From Cryobacterium cheniae (GTDB lineage: Bacteria; Actinomycetota; Actinomycetes; Actinomycetales; Microbacteriaceae), in NCBI RefSeq assembly GCF_004403395.1, contig NZ_SOGN01000047.1, positions 1 through 64,000 of the forward strand: a stretch of 64,000 nt of DNA. The letters are read 5' to 3'. Numbering within the stretch: the first letter of the stretch is position 1; every line of letters begins with the position of its first letter. Under the pieces are notes generated by a model that was given only the letters and a program-made list of their open reading frames with translations, was not told where the DNA came from and did not search any database. Shown piece after piece: positions 8,842 through 17,281 of this stretch. Position numbers and translations under genes: made by a program.

Positions 8842-9684
8842 TTAATACCGCAGGTGGGTGACATCCCCGGCGGCGACAGCCTGCAGTTCGCCGTTCATCT
8901 GGTCTTCGACGATGAGGCGACCGCTCCGGTCGAGGGCGATCGCGGTGCCGACCAGGTCGGTGCCGCCGGGCAGTTCCACCCGCACAACCCCGCCGATCGT
9001 GGCGCAGAGTTCGGTCACCGCCTGCAGCAGTCCGCTCCGCACCGGGTCTCCCCCCGCGTCGACGAAGGCCCGGCTGAGGTGCCGCAGTTCGGTGAGGTAG
9101 CGGGCGAGAACGGCATCCGGGTCGGGGGCCGCACCGGTGACCAGCAGCAGCGACGTCGAGGTGAGCGTGGGCAGGTCGTGCTCGTCGAGGGACACGTTCA
9201 GGCCTGCGCCGATGACCAGCCCCCGTGCGTCGGGCAGCAGCTCCGAGAGGATGCCGGACACCTTGTAGCCGTCGATCAGCACGTCGTTGGGCCACTTCAG
9301 GGTGACCTCGTGCCGGGGGGCCTCCGCGCCGGGGTCGTTGGCAGCGTCGGCCAGGCTCTCCTCGACGACCGCGCGCACGGCCCGGGTCATCGCCGCCCCC
9401 GCGAGCAGGGGGAACCAGCCGAAGTGGTCGATCGGGAGCGGGGCTCCGGCTACCCGCGGGCGGAGCAGCACCGAGATGGCAAGTGACTTGCCGGTGGGGG
9501 CGAGCCAGGTGCGGCCCAGTCGGCCGCGACCGCGAGTCTGGTTGTCGGTGACGACCGTCGACAGGTCGGGCCAGTCGGCGGCATCCTCGCCTGCCGCGTG
9601 GGCGACGAGAACGTCGTTCGTGGACCCGGTCTCGGCCAGGTACTCGAAACGCGGCACGATCTCGCGGCTGACCGGAAACTCCAT
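8842..9684 (-). CDS. birA: Biotin--[acetyl-CoA-carboxylase] ligase
   Basis: This 280-residue enzyme activates biotin as biotinyl-AMP and attaches it to the carrier lysine of acyl-CoA carboxylase; the EAMKME site is encoded at about 18940. ETGSTNDVL, GRGRLGRTWLAPTGKS and LKWPNDVLIDGYKVSGILSE are the biotin/ATP-binding motifs. There is no N-terminal helix-turn-helix, so it is a class I ligase and not a repressor. ATG 9684 follows AGGGGAGAG. It is divergent from the carboxylase beta gene, with a long palindrome in the shared upstream region. Confidence 0.93.
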   Translation of the reverse strand: MEFPVSREIVPRFEYLAETGSTNDVLVAHAAGEDAADWPDLSTVVTDNQTRGRGRLGRTWLAPTGKSLAISVLLRPRVAGAPLPIDHFGWFPLLAGAAMTRAVRAVVEESLADAANDPGAEAPRHEVTLKWPNDVLIDGYKVSGILSELLPDARGLVIGAGLNVSLDEHDLPTLTSTSLLLVTGAAPDPDAVLARYLTELRHLSRAFVDAGGDPVRSGLLQAVTELCATIGGVVRVELPGGTDLVGTAIALDRSGRLIVEDQMNGELQAVAAGDVTHLRY

Positions 9685-9700
9685 GTGGCTCTCTCCCCTT

Positions 9701-9781
9701 GCATAACTCCTGCAATTCTCCCGAAAACCGGCTCGAATGGCACAATTCCGCCCCGAATCCGAGAATTTGCAGGAGTTATGC
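9701..9781. repeat. Palindromic repeat, family A, solo copy
   Basis: Left arm GCATAACTCCTGCAATTCTC (9701-9720) and right arm 9761-9781 are complementary except for one extra T; the 40-base loop is unrelated to the other copies. The same arms recur at 43017-43109 and 44150-44244. This copy lies between divergent birA and accD, immediately upstream of the birA ribosome-binding site, a place where a terminator is not expected. Confidence 0.85.
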
Positions 9782-9861
9782 GTGGGGGCGGGGGTTCCCG
9801 ACCAGCAAACCGGCCGGTTTTTGTAGACAATCGTCAACGATCTGGGGCAGGGGCTGGCCGG

Positions 9862-9867
9862 TAGAGT
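9862..9867 (+). promoter_or_regulatory. Predicted -10 box of a leaderless accD transcript
   Basis: TAGAGT followed by 7 bases and GTG 9875. The box overlaps the alternative GTG at 9866, which argues against that codon being the start. Confidence 0.5.
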
Positions 9868-9874
9868 GAACCGC

Positions 9875-11479
9875 GTGACTGAGAACTCGCCCCTTGCGGG
9901 CCCCGACCTGTACACGACGGCTGGAAAGCTCGCCGACCTCAAGCTGCGCTACCACGAAGCCGTGACGGCCAGCGGCGAGGCCGCGATCGCGAAACAGCAC
10001 GCCAAAGGCAAGATGACCGCCCGGGAGCGCATCGACCTGCTGCTCGACCAGGGTTCCTTCGTCGAGCTCGACGAGTTCGTGCGGCACCGCACCCACGCGT
10101 TCGGAATGGAGAAGAAAAGGCCCTACGGCGACGCCGTCGTCACGGGCACCGGCACCATCCACGGCCGCCAGGTGTGCGTGTACTCGCAGGACTTCACCAT
10201 CTTCGGCGGTTCGCTCGGCGAGGTCGCCGGCGAGAAGATCATCAAGGTGATGGACCTCGCCCTGAAGACCGGGGTGCCCATCATCGGCATCCTCGACTCC
10301 GGTGGAGCCCGCATCCAGGAGGGCGTCGTCGCCCTCGGCAAATACGGCGAGATCTTCCGCCGCAACACGGCCGCGTCCGGCGTCATCCCCCAGATCTCGA
10401 TCATCTGCGGCCCGGCCGCCGGCGGCGCCGTCTACTCCCCCGCCCTGACCGACTTCGTGATCATGGTCGATAAGACCAGCCAGATGTTCGTCACCGGACC
10501 CGACGTGATCAAAACCGTCACCGGTGAGGATGTCGGAATGGAGGAGCTCGGCGGCGCGCTCACCCACAACACGATCTCCGGGGTGGCGCACTACCTGGCG
10601 AGCGACGAACCCGACGCCCTCGACTACGCCCGCACCCTGCTCAGCTTCCTGCCCGACAACAACCTGGCCGACCTGCCCGTCTTCGACAGCGATATCGAGC
10701 TGGAAACGACGGATGCCGACCTGAAGCTGAACACGATCATCCCCGACTCCCCGAACCAGCCCTACGACGTGAAAACCGTGATCGAGCACATCGTCGACCA
10801 CGGCGACTTCCTCGAGACGCAGCCGTTGTTCGCGCCGAACATCGTCGTCGGCTTCGCCCGGGTCGAAGGACGCTCGATCGGCATCGTCGCCAACCAGCCC
10901 AGCGCCATGGCCGGCACGCTCAACATCCCGGCCGGTGAGAAGGCCGCCCGGTTCGTGCGGTTCTGTGACGCGTTCTCGATTCCGATCCTCACCCTGGTCG
11001 ACGTGCCCGGCTTCCTGCCCGGCACCGACCAGGAGTGGACCGGAATCATCCGCCGCGGCGCCAAACTGCTCTACGCCTACGCGGAGGCGACCGTGCCGTT
11101 GGTCACCGTCATCCTGCGCAAGGCCTACGGCGGCGCGTACATCGTGATGGGTTCCAAACAGCTGGGCGCGGACATCAACCTGGCCTGGCCCACCGCGGAG
11201 ATCGCCGTGATGGGCGGCCAGGGGGCCGTGAACATCCTGTACCGCGCCGAGATCAAGAAGGCCGAAGCGGCCGACGAGGATGTTGCCGCCGTGCGCACCC
11301 GCCTGGCCAACGAGTACACCTACAACGTGGCCAGCCCGTTCCTGGCGGCCGAGCGTGGAGAGCTGGACGGCATCATCGAGCCGGCCACGACGCGTGTCGC
11401 GGTCACCAAGGCCCTGCGAGCCCTGCGCACCAAGCGAGCGAGCCTGCCGCCCAAGAAGCATGGGAACATTCCGCTGTAG
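9875..11479 (+). CDS. accD: Acyl-CoA carboxylase beta (carboxyltransferase) subunit
   Basis: This 534-residue biotin-dependent carboxyltransferase of the PccB/AccD5 type moves CO2 from carboxybiotin to acetyl- or propionyl-CoA. Visible motifs include [19 protein letters not shown] near the N-terminus, the oxyanion loops [11 protein letters not shown] and [16 protein letters not shown], and the C-terminal [16 protein letters not shown] and [12 protein letters not shown]. Its partners are the epsilon subunit just downstream and the biotinylated alpha subunit at 17282. Start GTG 9875 is preferred over GTG 9866 because of the leaderless -10 box. Substrate length (acetyl versus propionyl) cannot be decided by eye. 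Confidence 0.93.
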   Translation: MTENSPLAGPDLYTTAGKLADLKLRYHEAVTASGEAAIAKQHAKGKMTARERIDLLLDQGSFVELDEFVRHRTHAFGMEKKRPYGDAVVTGTGTIHGRQVCVYSQDFTIFGGSLGEVAGEKIIKVMDLALKTGVPIIGILDSGGARIQEGVVALGKYGEIFRRNTAASGVIPQISIICGPAAGGAVYSPALTDFVIMVDKTSQMFVTGPDVIKTVTGEDVGMEELGGALTHNTISGVAHYLASDEPDALDYARTLLSFLPDNNLADLPVFDSDIELETTDADLKLNTIIPDSPNQPYDVKTVIEHIVDHGDFLETQPLFAPNIVVGFARVEGRSIGIVANQPSAMAGTLNIPAGEKAARFVRFCDAFSIPILTLVDVPGFLPGTDQEWTGIIRRGAKLLYAYAEATVPLVTVILRKAYGGAYIVMGSKQLGADINLAWPTAEIAVMGGQGAVNILYRAEIKKAEAADEDVAAVRTRLANEYTYNVASPFLAAERGELDGIIEPATTRVAVTKALRALRTKRASLPPKKHGNIPL

Positions 11480-11487
11480 GCGGGGCC

Positions 11488-11790
11488 ATGACCGACTCAT
11501 CGACACCGGCCAACGCCCCGACCGCCCCGGGCGAACCGAGAAGCTCTGAGGCATCCGCCCCGGAGACGCCCGAGGTTCCCGCGGTGCCCGGACTGCGCTT
11601 CGTGACCCGCGGGGTCACCCCCACCGAAGCGGCCGCCGTGTCGGCCGTGCTGCACGGCCTGGTGCGGGAGGAGTCCGACCACCTGCGCCAGGCGCCGGTG
11701 CGCGGCCAGAGCGCCTGGCAACGCAGCCAGCGCAGCATCCGGGTGCCGCTGACGCCCGGCCCGGGCCGCTGGCGCGGCTTCTCGGCCTGA
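11488..11790 (+). CDS. accE: Acyl-CoA carboxylase epsilon subunit
   Basis: This 100-residue protein starts 8 bases after accD at ATG 11488, behind AGGCGGGG. The N-terminal 35 residues are Pro/Ser/Ala-rich and presumably disordered. The core reads LRFVTRGVTPTEAAAVSAVL, and the family-typical SAWQRSQRSIR and PGRWRGFSA close the protein. In actinomycetes epsilon subunits help tether alpha and beta and raise activity. Small size and low complexity make it easy to miss, but position and motif are diagnostic. Confidence 0.85.
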   Translation: MTDSSTPANAPTAPGEPRSSEASAPETPEVPAVPGLRFVTRGVTPTEAAAVSAVLHGLVREESDHLRQAPVRGQSAWQRSQRSIRVPLTPGPGRWRGFSA

Positions 11791-11869
11791 CCTGACCGTC
11801 CTGCCGGGCGGGGGCGCTTCCCGGTCCCCCTAAATGCCGACTTTTATTGCCGAACCGGTTCAACGAGTA

Positions 11870-11985
11870 TTGATCTTGCCAGGTGAAGCTCTTTGAGAAT
11901 CACCGCCCAAGCCCGTCGACTAGGGTAAGAAGTCGGGTTTTGGGGGCAGTCAGGGTGACATTCGGGTTGTCGCCCTGGCACGAAA
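11870..11985 (+). ncRNA. Possible small RNA ending in the terminator at 11988
   Basis: The 281-base gap between accE and the next gene has no credible ORF. It holds a 9-bp stem (CAGGGTGAC 11951-11959 with GTCGCCCTG 11969-11977, one G-U pair) directly before a strong terminator, and AT-richer upstream sequence with a TTGATC and a TAGGGT box. It resembles a small structured transcript but could be a 3' UTR of accE. Confidence 0.25.
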
Positions 11986-11987
11986 GT

Positions 11988-12020
11988 CGAAAGGGACCAA
12001 CCAACGGTTGGTCCCTTTCG
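11988..12020. terminator. Strong bidirectional intrinsic terminator
   Basis: A perfect 15-bp stem (11988-12002 with 12006-12020) with loop AAC, followed by CATTTGTC. It separates accE from the convergent kinase-like gene. Confidence 0.85.
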
Positions 12021-12071
12021 CATTTGTCGACGCGGTTCGTGTGCTGCTGCGGCGACGGATGCCCCGGCGGG

Positions 12072-13112
12072 TCAGCGCTGGCTGCGGGCTATCAGCACCG
12101 GGTTGCGCGGGATCTCCAGCCAGAGGTTGACCTCGGGCTCCGGCGACTCCTGGCCGAGGGCGCTCAGCTTCGCGTCCGCGCTGCTGAGACCGACGACGGT
12201 GACCGCGGTCGCGGATCCATCCCCGGCGGTGCGGGCGATGATCGTGTCGGCCGTGGTGGCGTCGATCGCGGACGCCAGCGTGTTGAGCACCGAATCCAGC
12301 TCCGCGCCGCGGATGTCGTCGATGCTGCCCTCGTCGAGAAGAGTCACGATGGCGCCGCGGCGGCGGGCGGACATGACCGCGTCCCGAACGGCGTCGTTGA
12401 GTAGTTTGCGTCCGCGGATCTCGTCCCGCACCGCCGCCTCCAGGTAGCGTGACTCCTGGCGCTGTTCGTCGTTCAGTTCCCCGCCCTGGTCGATGATCCG
12501 GCGCAGCATGGGGGCCGCGAGCCGGATGGTCTGGGCGAGCCGCACCTGGCGCTCGTACAGGTGCGCCTCCTGGGCGGCCTGCCACTCGGTGGCCTCCTGT
12601 TCGGCCAGGGCGTACTGCCGGGCGTCGCGGCCGGCCTTGGCCAGAGCCCGCGCCAGGATCACCGCCACCGCGACCCAGACCACACTGCCGATGACCCCCA
12701 TCGAGCCCAGGGCCGCCGGGCCGGCCCAGAAGACCGTGTGCACTACCAGCGCCGCCGTACCGACCCCGGCCAGCCACGGCCGACGGCGGGTGGCGGTGAT
12801 GGTCATCAGGGTGCCCACGGCCGCGACGTACCAGGTGGCGTAACCGTTGTCGACGGAGCCGTCGAGCTGGCTCCCCACGAGCAGGGGCAGCATCGCGCAA
12901 ACGGCGATGTTGAAGTACGCCAGCCACAACGGCATCCGGATCGGGCTTGCCGGCCACAGGCTGAGCACGGTCGCGACGCCGTAGACGACGAGCGCCAGGA
13001 TCGCCGGCACCGGGCTGCGCGGCTGGGTCAGTGAGTAGAAGCCGAGCACGACGTGGTAGGCGGAGAACATGGCCGCCAGGGAGAGCACGAGTCCGCGCGG
13101 GACGGTGATCAT
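12072..13112 (-). CDS. Membrane sensor-kinase-like protein lacking the phospho-histidine
   Basis: This 346-residue protein has about six transmembrane segments in residues 1-165, followed by a helical segment where RQVRLAQTIRLAAPMLRR occupies the position of a HisKA_3 dimerisation helix. No His-Asp pair is present there. The C-terminal domain (about residues 235-346) has the length of a HATPase domain, but I see no N box or DxGxG motif. Start ATG 13112 overlaps the histidine kinase stop by four bases, so the two are translated together. I read it as a pseudokinase or accessory sensor working with the true kinase upstream; function is inferred. Confidence 0.6.
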   Translation of the reverse strand: MITVPRGLVLSLAAMFSAYHVVLGFYSLTQPRSPVPAILALVVYGVATVLSLWPASPIRMPLWLAYFNIAVCAMLPLLVGSQLDGSVDNGYATWYVAAVGTLMTITATRRRPWLAGVGTAALVVHTVFWAGPAALGSMGVIGSVVWVAVAVILARALAKAGRDARQYALAEQEATEWQAAQEAHLYERQVRLAQTIRLAAPMLRRIIDQGGELNDEQRQESRYLEAAVRDEIRGRKLLNDAVRDAVMSARRRGAIVTLLDEGSIDDIRGAELDSVLNTLASAIDATTADTIIARTAGDGSATAVTVVGLSSADAKLSALGQESPEPEVNLWLEIPRNPVLIARSQR

Positions 13113-14407
13113 TCGGGGCGTCCGTCGATGGCCGGCGGCCATTCGATGGTGATCGTCGTGCCGCGGCCGACCGCGGCGCGCACACGCACGGCCCCGCCGA
13201 CGCTGGCTACCCGGTCCTGGATCGAGATGCGCAGGCCGAGACGTTCCGCCGGCACCTGATCCGGGTCGAAGCCCAGTCCGGTGTCGGCAACGGTGATGGT
13301 GCAGCCACCCTGGGCGTTCCCGCTCATCGTCAGGGTGCGGTCGGGCTCGAAGCTCGGCGTGCCGGCATGCTGGGCACTGTTCACCATGGCCTGCACGCTC
13401 GCGGCAAGGATCGCCTCGCTCGCGTGGGCCGGGAGGCGCAGCCCGTCGATCTCGCACTCATTGACGGCGAACGGCACCGGGAGCCGGTCTGCGGCAGCGC
13501 GGATCTGCGCGCTGAGCACACTGAAGCGAACCATGCTGTCGTCACCGGCCGGCACGATGGCGGCGTCGTTGAGCCGGGTGAGGGCCTCCGAGGCCATGCC
13601 GGAGGCCAGCTCGGCCGCCTTCGGGCTGCCGGCCGCGGCCGCGGCGAGGAACGTGGCCAGCACGCTGTCGTGCACGATCGAGTCGACCTGCACACGCTCG
13701 ACCTCGGTGGCGTGTTGCCGCACGGCGTTGCCGTACTGGTGCAGCGCGTTGGACTGGGCATTGTCGACCGCGAGGGCCGTCTGCCGCAGCATGAAGATGA
13801 TGATCAGGATGACCTGGCCGAGGATGATCGCGTAGACGGCGTCAAGGGAGGACAGGAGCAGGTCGGCGTTGCCGCCGGACGGCGTCGACCGCACCACGCC
13901 GTAGACGGTCGGCACGACGAGCGTGTAGATCACGGCCCAGAGCACGGGGAAAGCCAGGGCGGCGCAGGCCGTTGCGATGGTGCACACGTACCAGAGCCAC
14001 GGTTTGCCGTCGAGCACGGCCGTGGGGTCTCGCATCAGCAGCGGCCAGGCCAGCAGTGCCGCCAGGTAGAACAGTGCCGCGGTGCCGGCGGATGCCCGCA
14101 CCCCGACCTTGGTCACGGCGGCCACGACCACGGCCACCAAGGACAACCCGAGCAGCAGCGGCCCCAGAACACCCATCACCGGCATCCGCACCGGAGCCTG
14201 GGCGATCATGATCGGCAGCGCCTGGAGCGCGAAGACCACGCCGACGCCGGCGACGGAACGCGAGGCCACGACTTCGATCCGGGTACGACTGATCGGGTTG
14301 CGCGGCTGTTTGGGCCCCATCATCAGGTCCGAATCGACCCGGTCGGCGTCCGGGTGCGCCTCGGCGGAGTCCGGCGGGCCGGCCCCGACGAGCCTAGCGG
14401 CGGCCAT
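13109..14407 (-). CDS. NarL/DesK-type sensor histidine kinase
   Basis: This roughly 430-residue kinase has about six membrane helices in its first half. The HisKA_3 region contains VDSIVHDSVLATFLAAA, with the phosphoacceptor His followed by Asp. The ATPase domain shows an N box (VQAMVNSAQHAG), the G1 box DTGLGFD and the G2-like GLRISIQDR...GG. The upstream response regulator overlaps its start, and the downstream kinase-like gene overlaps its stop, so the three form one operon. ATG 14407 is chosen; ATG 14416 and ATG 14443 are in frame and cannot be excluded. The signal is unknown. Confidence 0.85.
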   Translation of the reverse strand: MAAARLVGAGPPDSAEAHPDADRVDSDLMMGPKQPRNPISRTRIEVVASRSVAGVGVVFALQALPIMIAQAPVRMPVMGVLGPLLLGLSLVAVVVAAVTKVGVRASAGTAALFYLAALLAWPLLMRDPTAVLDGKPWLWYVCTIATACAALAFPVLWAVIYTLVVPTVYGVVRSTPSGGNADLLLSSLDAVYAIILGQVILIIIFMLRQTALAVDNAQSNALHQYGNAVRQHATEVERVQVDSIVHDSVLATFLAAAAAGSPKAAELASGMASEALTRLNDAAIVPAGDDSMVRFSVLSAQIRAAADRLPVPFAVNECEIDGLRLPAHASEAILAASVQAMVNSAQHAGTPSFEPDRTLTMSGNAQGGCTITVADTGLGFDPDQVPAERLGLRISIQDRVASVGGAVRVRAAVGRGTTITIEWPPAIDGRPE

Positions 14408-15119
14408 CTCCACCATCCGGGTCGAGGCCCGGCAGGATTCCATCTTCGACGGCGCGCCGGAGCAGGTCCACCTTGGTGGGTGCCGGACGGCCGACCTCCA
14501 CGTACTTCACGCGGATCCGGTCGAGGTACTCACGGGCCGTCGAGTGCGCGATGCCGAGCTGCATGGCCACCATTTTGAGCGGCAGGCCCGACGCGTAGAG
14601 GTGCAGCACATCGCGTTCCCGCCGGCCGAGCTGGGCCTTGGCGAAGTCGCGGTCGGCGTCGATGGCCGTGGCCCACTCGAGGTTGTTGAGAACGTCGCCG
14701 CGGGCGACGGATGCCACGGCCGCCATGACCGTGGTCGTCGGCGACGATTTTGGAATGACACCGGCCGCGCCCGCGGCGAGCGCCTCACGCACCAGGGCGA
14801 CCCGGTCGGCGATGCTGTGCACGAGCACCGACGCGCCCGTGCTCTGGGCCCGGTGCACATTGTCGGTCACGCGGGATCCGTCGCCCAGCGACAGGTCGAG
14901 CACGATGACATCCACGGAGCGGCCGTCGATGCCGTCCACAAGCTCCTGCACGGTGGGCGCGGTGAAGACGACCTCGTAGCCGACGTTCTCGCAGGCCGCC
15001 TTGATGCCCAGGCGCACCGACTCGTGATCGTCGGCGATGCCCACCCGCACGGGGCGGTCGTGCGCGCCGGCGCCGAGGGTTTCCGGGGCCGCAGGCAGAG
15101 GTGTTGCTGGCTGGTTCAC
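14394..15119 (-). CDS. LuxR/NarL-family response regulator
   Basis: This 241-residue protein has a receiver domain (VRVGIADDHESVRLGI at residue 25, phosphoacceptor Asp in VIVLDLSLGD, Lys in VIPKSSP) and a C-terminal LuxR helix-turn-helix (LGRRERDVLHLYASG, then MVAMQLGIAHSTAREYLDRI). The HTH deviates from the usual SxxTVxxHxxxI pattern by having STAREYLDRI. GTG 15119 has AGGA 5 bases upstream, and TTGACC about 17 bases before ATGTAG is a possible promoter. It is the first gene of the kinase operon and its probable output. Confidence 0.88.
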   Translation of the reverse strand: MNQPATPLPAAPETLGAGAHDRPVRVGIADDHESVRLGIKAACENVGYEVVFTAPTVQELVDGIDGRSVDVIVLDLSLGDGSRVTDNVHRAQSTGASVLVHSIADRVALVREALAAGAAGVIPKSSPTTTVMAAVASVARGDVLNNLEWATAIDADRDFAKAQLGRRERDVLHLYASGLPLKMVAMQLGIAHSTAREYLDRIRVKYVEVGRPAPTKVDLLRRAVEDGILPGLDPDGGDGRR

Positions 15120-15159
15120 GATTCCTACATCCTCACGTTGTCGTACAGGTCAACGATAG

Positions 15160-16473
15160 CTATCGGGACAGGAGCGCGACGGCTTCGACATGATGGGTAT
15201 TCGGGAAGAGGTCGAAGGCACGCAGCCGGCGCAGGGTGTACCCGTGACCGGCGAGGAGGGCGATATCGCGGGCCAGGGCGACGGGGTCGCAGGCCACGTA
15301 GACGATCTGGGCCGGTCCGAGGGCACCGAGCAGGTCGATGACCTCCTTGCCGGCGCCGGAGCGCGGCGGGTCGAGGATCACCGTGGCGGCCGACTGGCGG
15401 GCCCGCTCGGCGGCGCTCGAATCGCGCACCAGCGCGTTCAGGAAGCGGTCGACGCGGGAAGTCTGCACGCTGGCCCCGACCCACTCGGCGAGGTTCTCCG
15501 CCGCGAAATCCGTGGCCTGCGGGTCGCTCTCCACGCTGGTCATCCGCACGGTGCTGCCGAACCGGTCGCCCACGGCGGCGGCGAGCAGGCCGACACCGCC
15601 GTAGAGGTCCAGGTTCGCGGCCCGCGGGTCGAAGGCGTCGGCGTCGACGGTGTCCTGCACCGCACGATAGAGCGTCTCGGCGGCGCTGGTGTGCACCTGC
15701 CAGAACCCGGCGGCGTCGAGGCGGAACTCGCGGTCGCCGACAACCTCGCGGATCAGTGTTTTCGGGGTGGGCCGGCGGCGACCCTTGTCGTCCTGCTCCG
15801 CCACCAGGATCTGCACGGTGCCGAGGCTCGGGGCGACGATATCGACGGATGCGGCGCCGGGGAACATTTTGTCCAGCGGCGCGGCCGCCTCCAGCAGGCG
15901 GTCCGCCAGCGGCAGGTCGCCGACCGGGATCACCCGGTGGGAGCGGGCGGCGTACGGGCCGACCGAGCCGTCCTCGTCCACGTGCAGGCGCACGCGGGTG
16001 CGCCAGCCGGTGCCGTCGGCGGCGTCGCCGGGCGAAGCGTTGGGGCCGACCGGGACCGGCTCGACCGTGACGTCGGACAGGGTGCCGGCCATCCGTTTCA
16101 GGGCGTCGGCCAGAACCTGGCGCTTCAGCTCGCGCTGGAAACCGAGTTCGATGTGGCCGAACTCGGCGCCGCCGGCGCGGTCGACGGGGTCGCGGTCGAG
16201 GGCTGCGGAGGCCCAGATGTGCGGCTGGCGTTCCGGTGCCGGGGTGAGCACCTCGACGGTCTCCGCCCGCCAGAAGCTTTTGTGGCTGGCCGAGGTCAGC
16301 CGGGCGCGCACGCGCTCCCCCGGCAGCGTGTCGCTCACGAAGACCACGCGGCCCTCGTTTCTCGCGATGAAGATGCCGCCGTGAGCTACGTTGGTGACGT
16401 CGAGTTCGAGTTCCGCGCCCACTTCTGCGGAGTGCCCGCTCGAATCTGCCTGAATGTCATTGCTGGTGCCCAT
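15160..16473 (-). CDS. TRAM-domain class I SAM-dependent RNA methyltransferase (RumA/TrmA family)
   Basis: This 437-residue protein has an N-terminal TRAM RNA-binding domain (VGAELELDVTNVAHGGIFIAR to about residue 75) and a C-terminal m5U-type methyltransferase domain. LDLYGGVGLLAAAVGDRFG is SAM motif I, VILDPPRSGAGKEV is motif IV, and IVYVACDPVALARD carries the catalytic Cys. The C-terminus DLFPNTHHVEAVALL is family-typical. The N-terminal [4Fe-4S] cysteine cluster of RumA is not evident. It probably methylates uridine in rRNA or tRNA; the exact target is not predictable. It is divergent from maf. Confidence 0.85.
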   Translation of the reverse strand: MGTSNDIQADSSGHSAEVGAELELDVTNVAHGGIFIARNEGRVVFVSDTLPGERVRARLTSASHKSFWRAETVEVLTPAPERQPHIWASAALDRDPVDRAGGAEFGHIELGFQRELKRQVLADALKRMAGTLSDVTVEPVPVGPNASPGDAADGTGWRTRVRLHVDEDGSVGPYAARSHRVIPVGDLPLADRLLEAAAPLDKMFPGAASVDIVAPSLGTVQILVAEQDDKGRRRPTPKTLIREVVGDREFRLDAAGFWQVHTSAAETLYRAVQDTVDADAFDPRAANLDLYGGVGLLAAAVGDRFGSTVRMTSVESDPQATDFAAENLAEWVGASVQTSRVDRFLNALVRDSSAAERARQSAATVILDPPRSGAGKEVIDLLGALGPAQIVYVACDPVALARDIALLAGHGYTLRRLRAFDLFPNTHHVEAVALLSR

Positions 16474-16518
16474 CCTTCGATGATCCCACACCGCCTCCAC
16501 CCCCACCGAAGGAAACCC

Positions 16519-17172
16519 ATGCGCTTGTACCTGGCGTCCACGTCTCCGGCCCGGCTGATGCTGCTGCGCGCCGCGGGAATCGAGCCCGTCACGATCGCGC
16601 CCGACGTCGACGAGGACGTCGTCGCGGCGGAGGCGGCCCGGGCCGCGGGCGGGCCGCTCACCCCCCACCGGGTCGTGGAGCTGCTGGCGCGGGCCAAGGC
16701 GGAGGCGGTCTCCCGTGCGCTGACGCGCAGCGGCGACATCGACGACGGCCTCGTGCTCGGCGGCGACTCGGTCTTCGTGATCGACGACGTCATCTACGGC
16801 AAGCCGCATACGGCCGCGAAGGCACGCGAGCGCTGGCACCTGCAGCGCGGCCGCACCGGGCAGCTGTTCTCGGGCCACTGGCTGATCGACCATAGAGGTG
16901 GCGTGGCCGGGCGCGGGGTCGGCGCCGTCGCCGTCGCCGACGTCACCTTCGCCGACGATATCGAGGATGCGGAGCTGGACGCCTATATCGCCACCGGTGA
17001 GCCTCTGTTCGTGGCCGGGGCCTTCACCATCGACAGTCTCGGCGCGCCGTTCATCACCCACATCAGCGGCGACCCGTCCACCGTCGTCGGGCTCTCACTG
17101 CCGACCCTGCGCCGGCTCGTGACCGGTCTCGGGCACGCGTGGCCGAGCCTATGGAACCGCCCCGCGGACTGA
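16519..17172 (+). CDS. maf: Maf-like nucleotide pyrophosphatase
   Basis: This 217-residue protein begins LYLASTSPARLMLLRAAGIEP, the Maf signature. Family members hydrolyse non-canonical or pyrimidine NTPs such as dTTP, UTP or m5UTP and have been linked to septum formation. LGGDSVFVIDDVIYGKP and the C-terminal GAFTIDSLGAPFITHISGD complete the family pattern. GAAGGA upstream of ATG 16519 fixes the start. The position between the carboxylase genes repeats the mycobacterial order. Confidence 0.9.
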   Translation: MRLYLASTSPARLMLLRAAGIEPVTIAPDVDEDVVAAEAARAAGGPLTPHRVVELLARAKAEAVSRALTRSGDIDDGLVLGGDSVFVIDDVIYGKPHTAAKARERWHLQRGRTGQLFSGHWLIDHRGGVAGRGVGAVAVADVTFADDIEDAELDAYIATGEPLFVAGAFTIDSLGAPFITHISGDPSTVVGLSLPTLRRLVTGLGHAWPSLWNRPAD

Positions 17173-17267
17173 CATCGGGCCGGTTTTCGCGGCCGATTGT
17201 AGGCATCCGCACCTTTCTTGCGTCTCTTTTTGTGGGAGGGAACCAAAAACCCGACCGCTCGGCCCCA

Positions 17268-17273
17268 TAAGCT
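17268..17273 (+). promoter_or_regulatory. Predicted -10 box of a leaderless accA transcript
   Basis: TAAGCT, 8 bases, then GTG 17282. No Shine-Dalgarno sequence is visible at this start. Confidence 0.4.
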
Positions 17274-17281
17274 AAGGCACT

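Noticed and set aside
9701-9781. BirA or biotin-repressor operator
   Set aside because: This BirA lacks a DNA-binding domain, and the same palindrome occurs twice near unrelated genes at 43017 and 44150.
11791-12071. tRNA, 6S RNA or 4.5S RNA gene
   Set aside because: No cloverleaf, conserved 6S bubble or SRP tetraloop pattern could be found; no tRNA or rRNA gene was recognised anywhere in the window.
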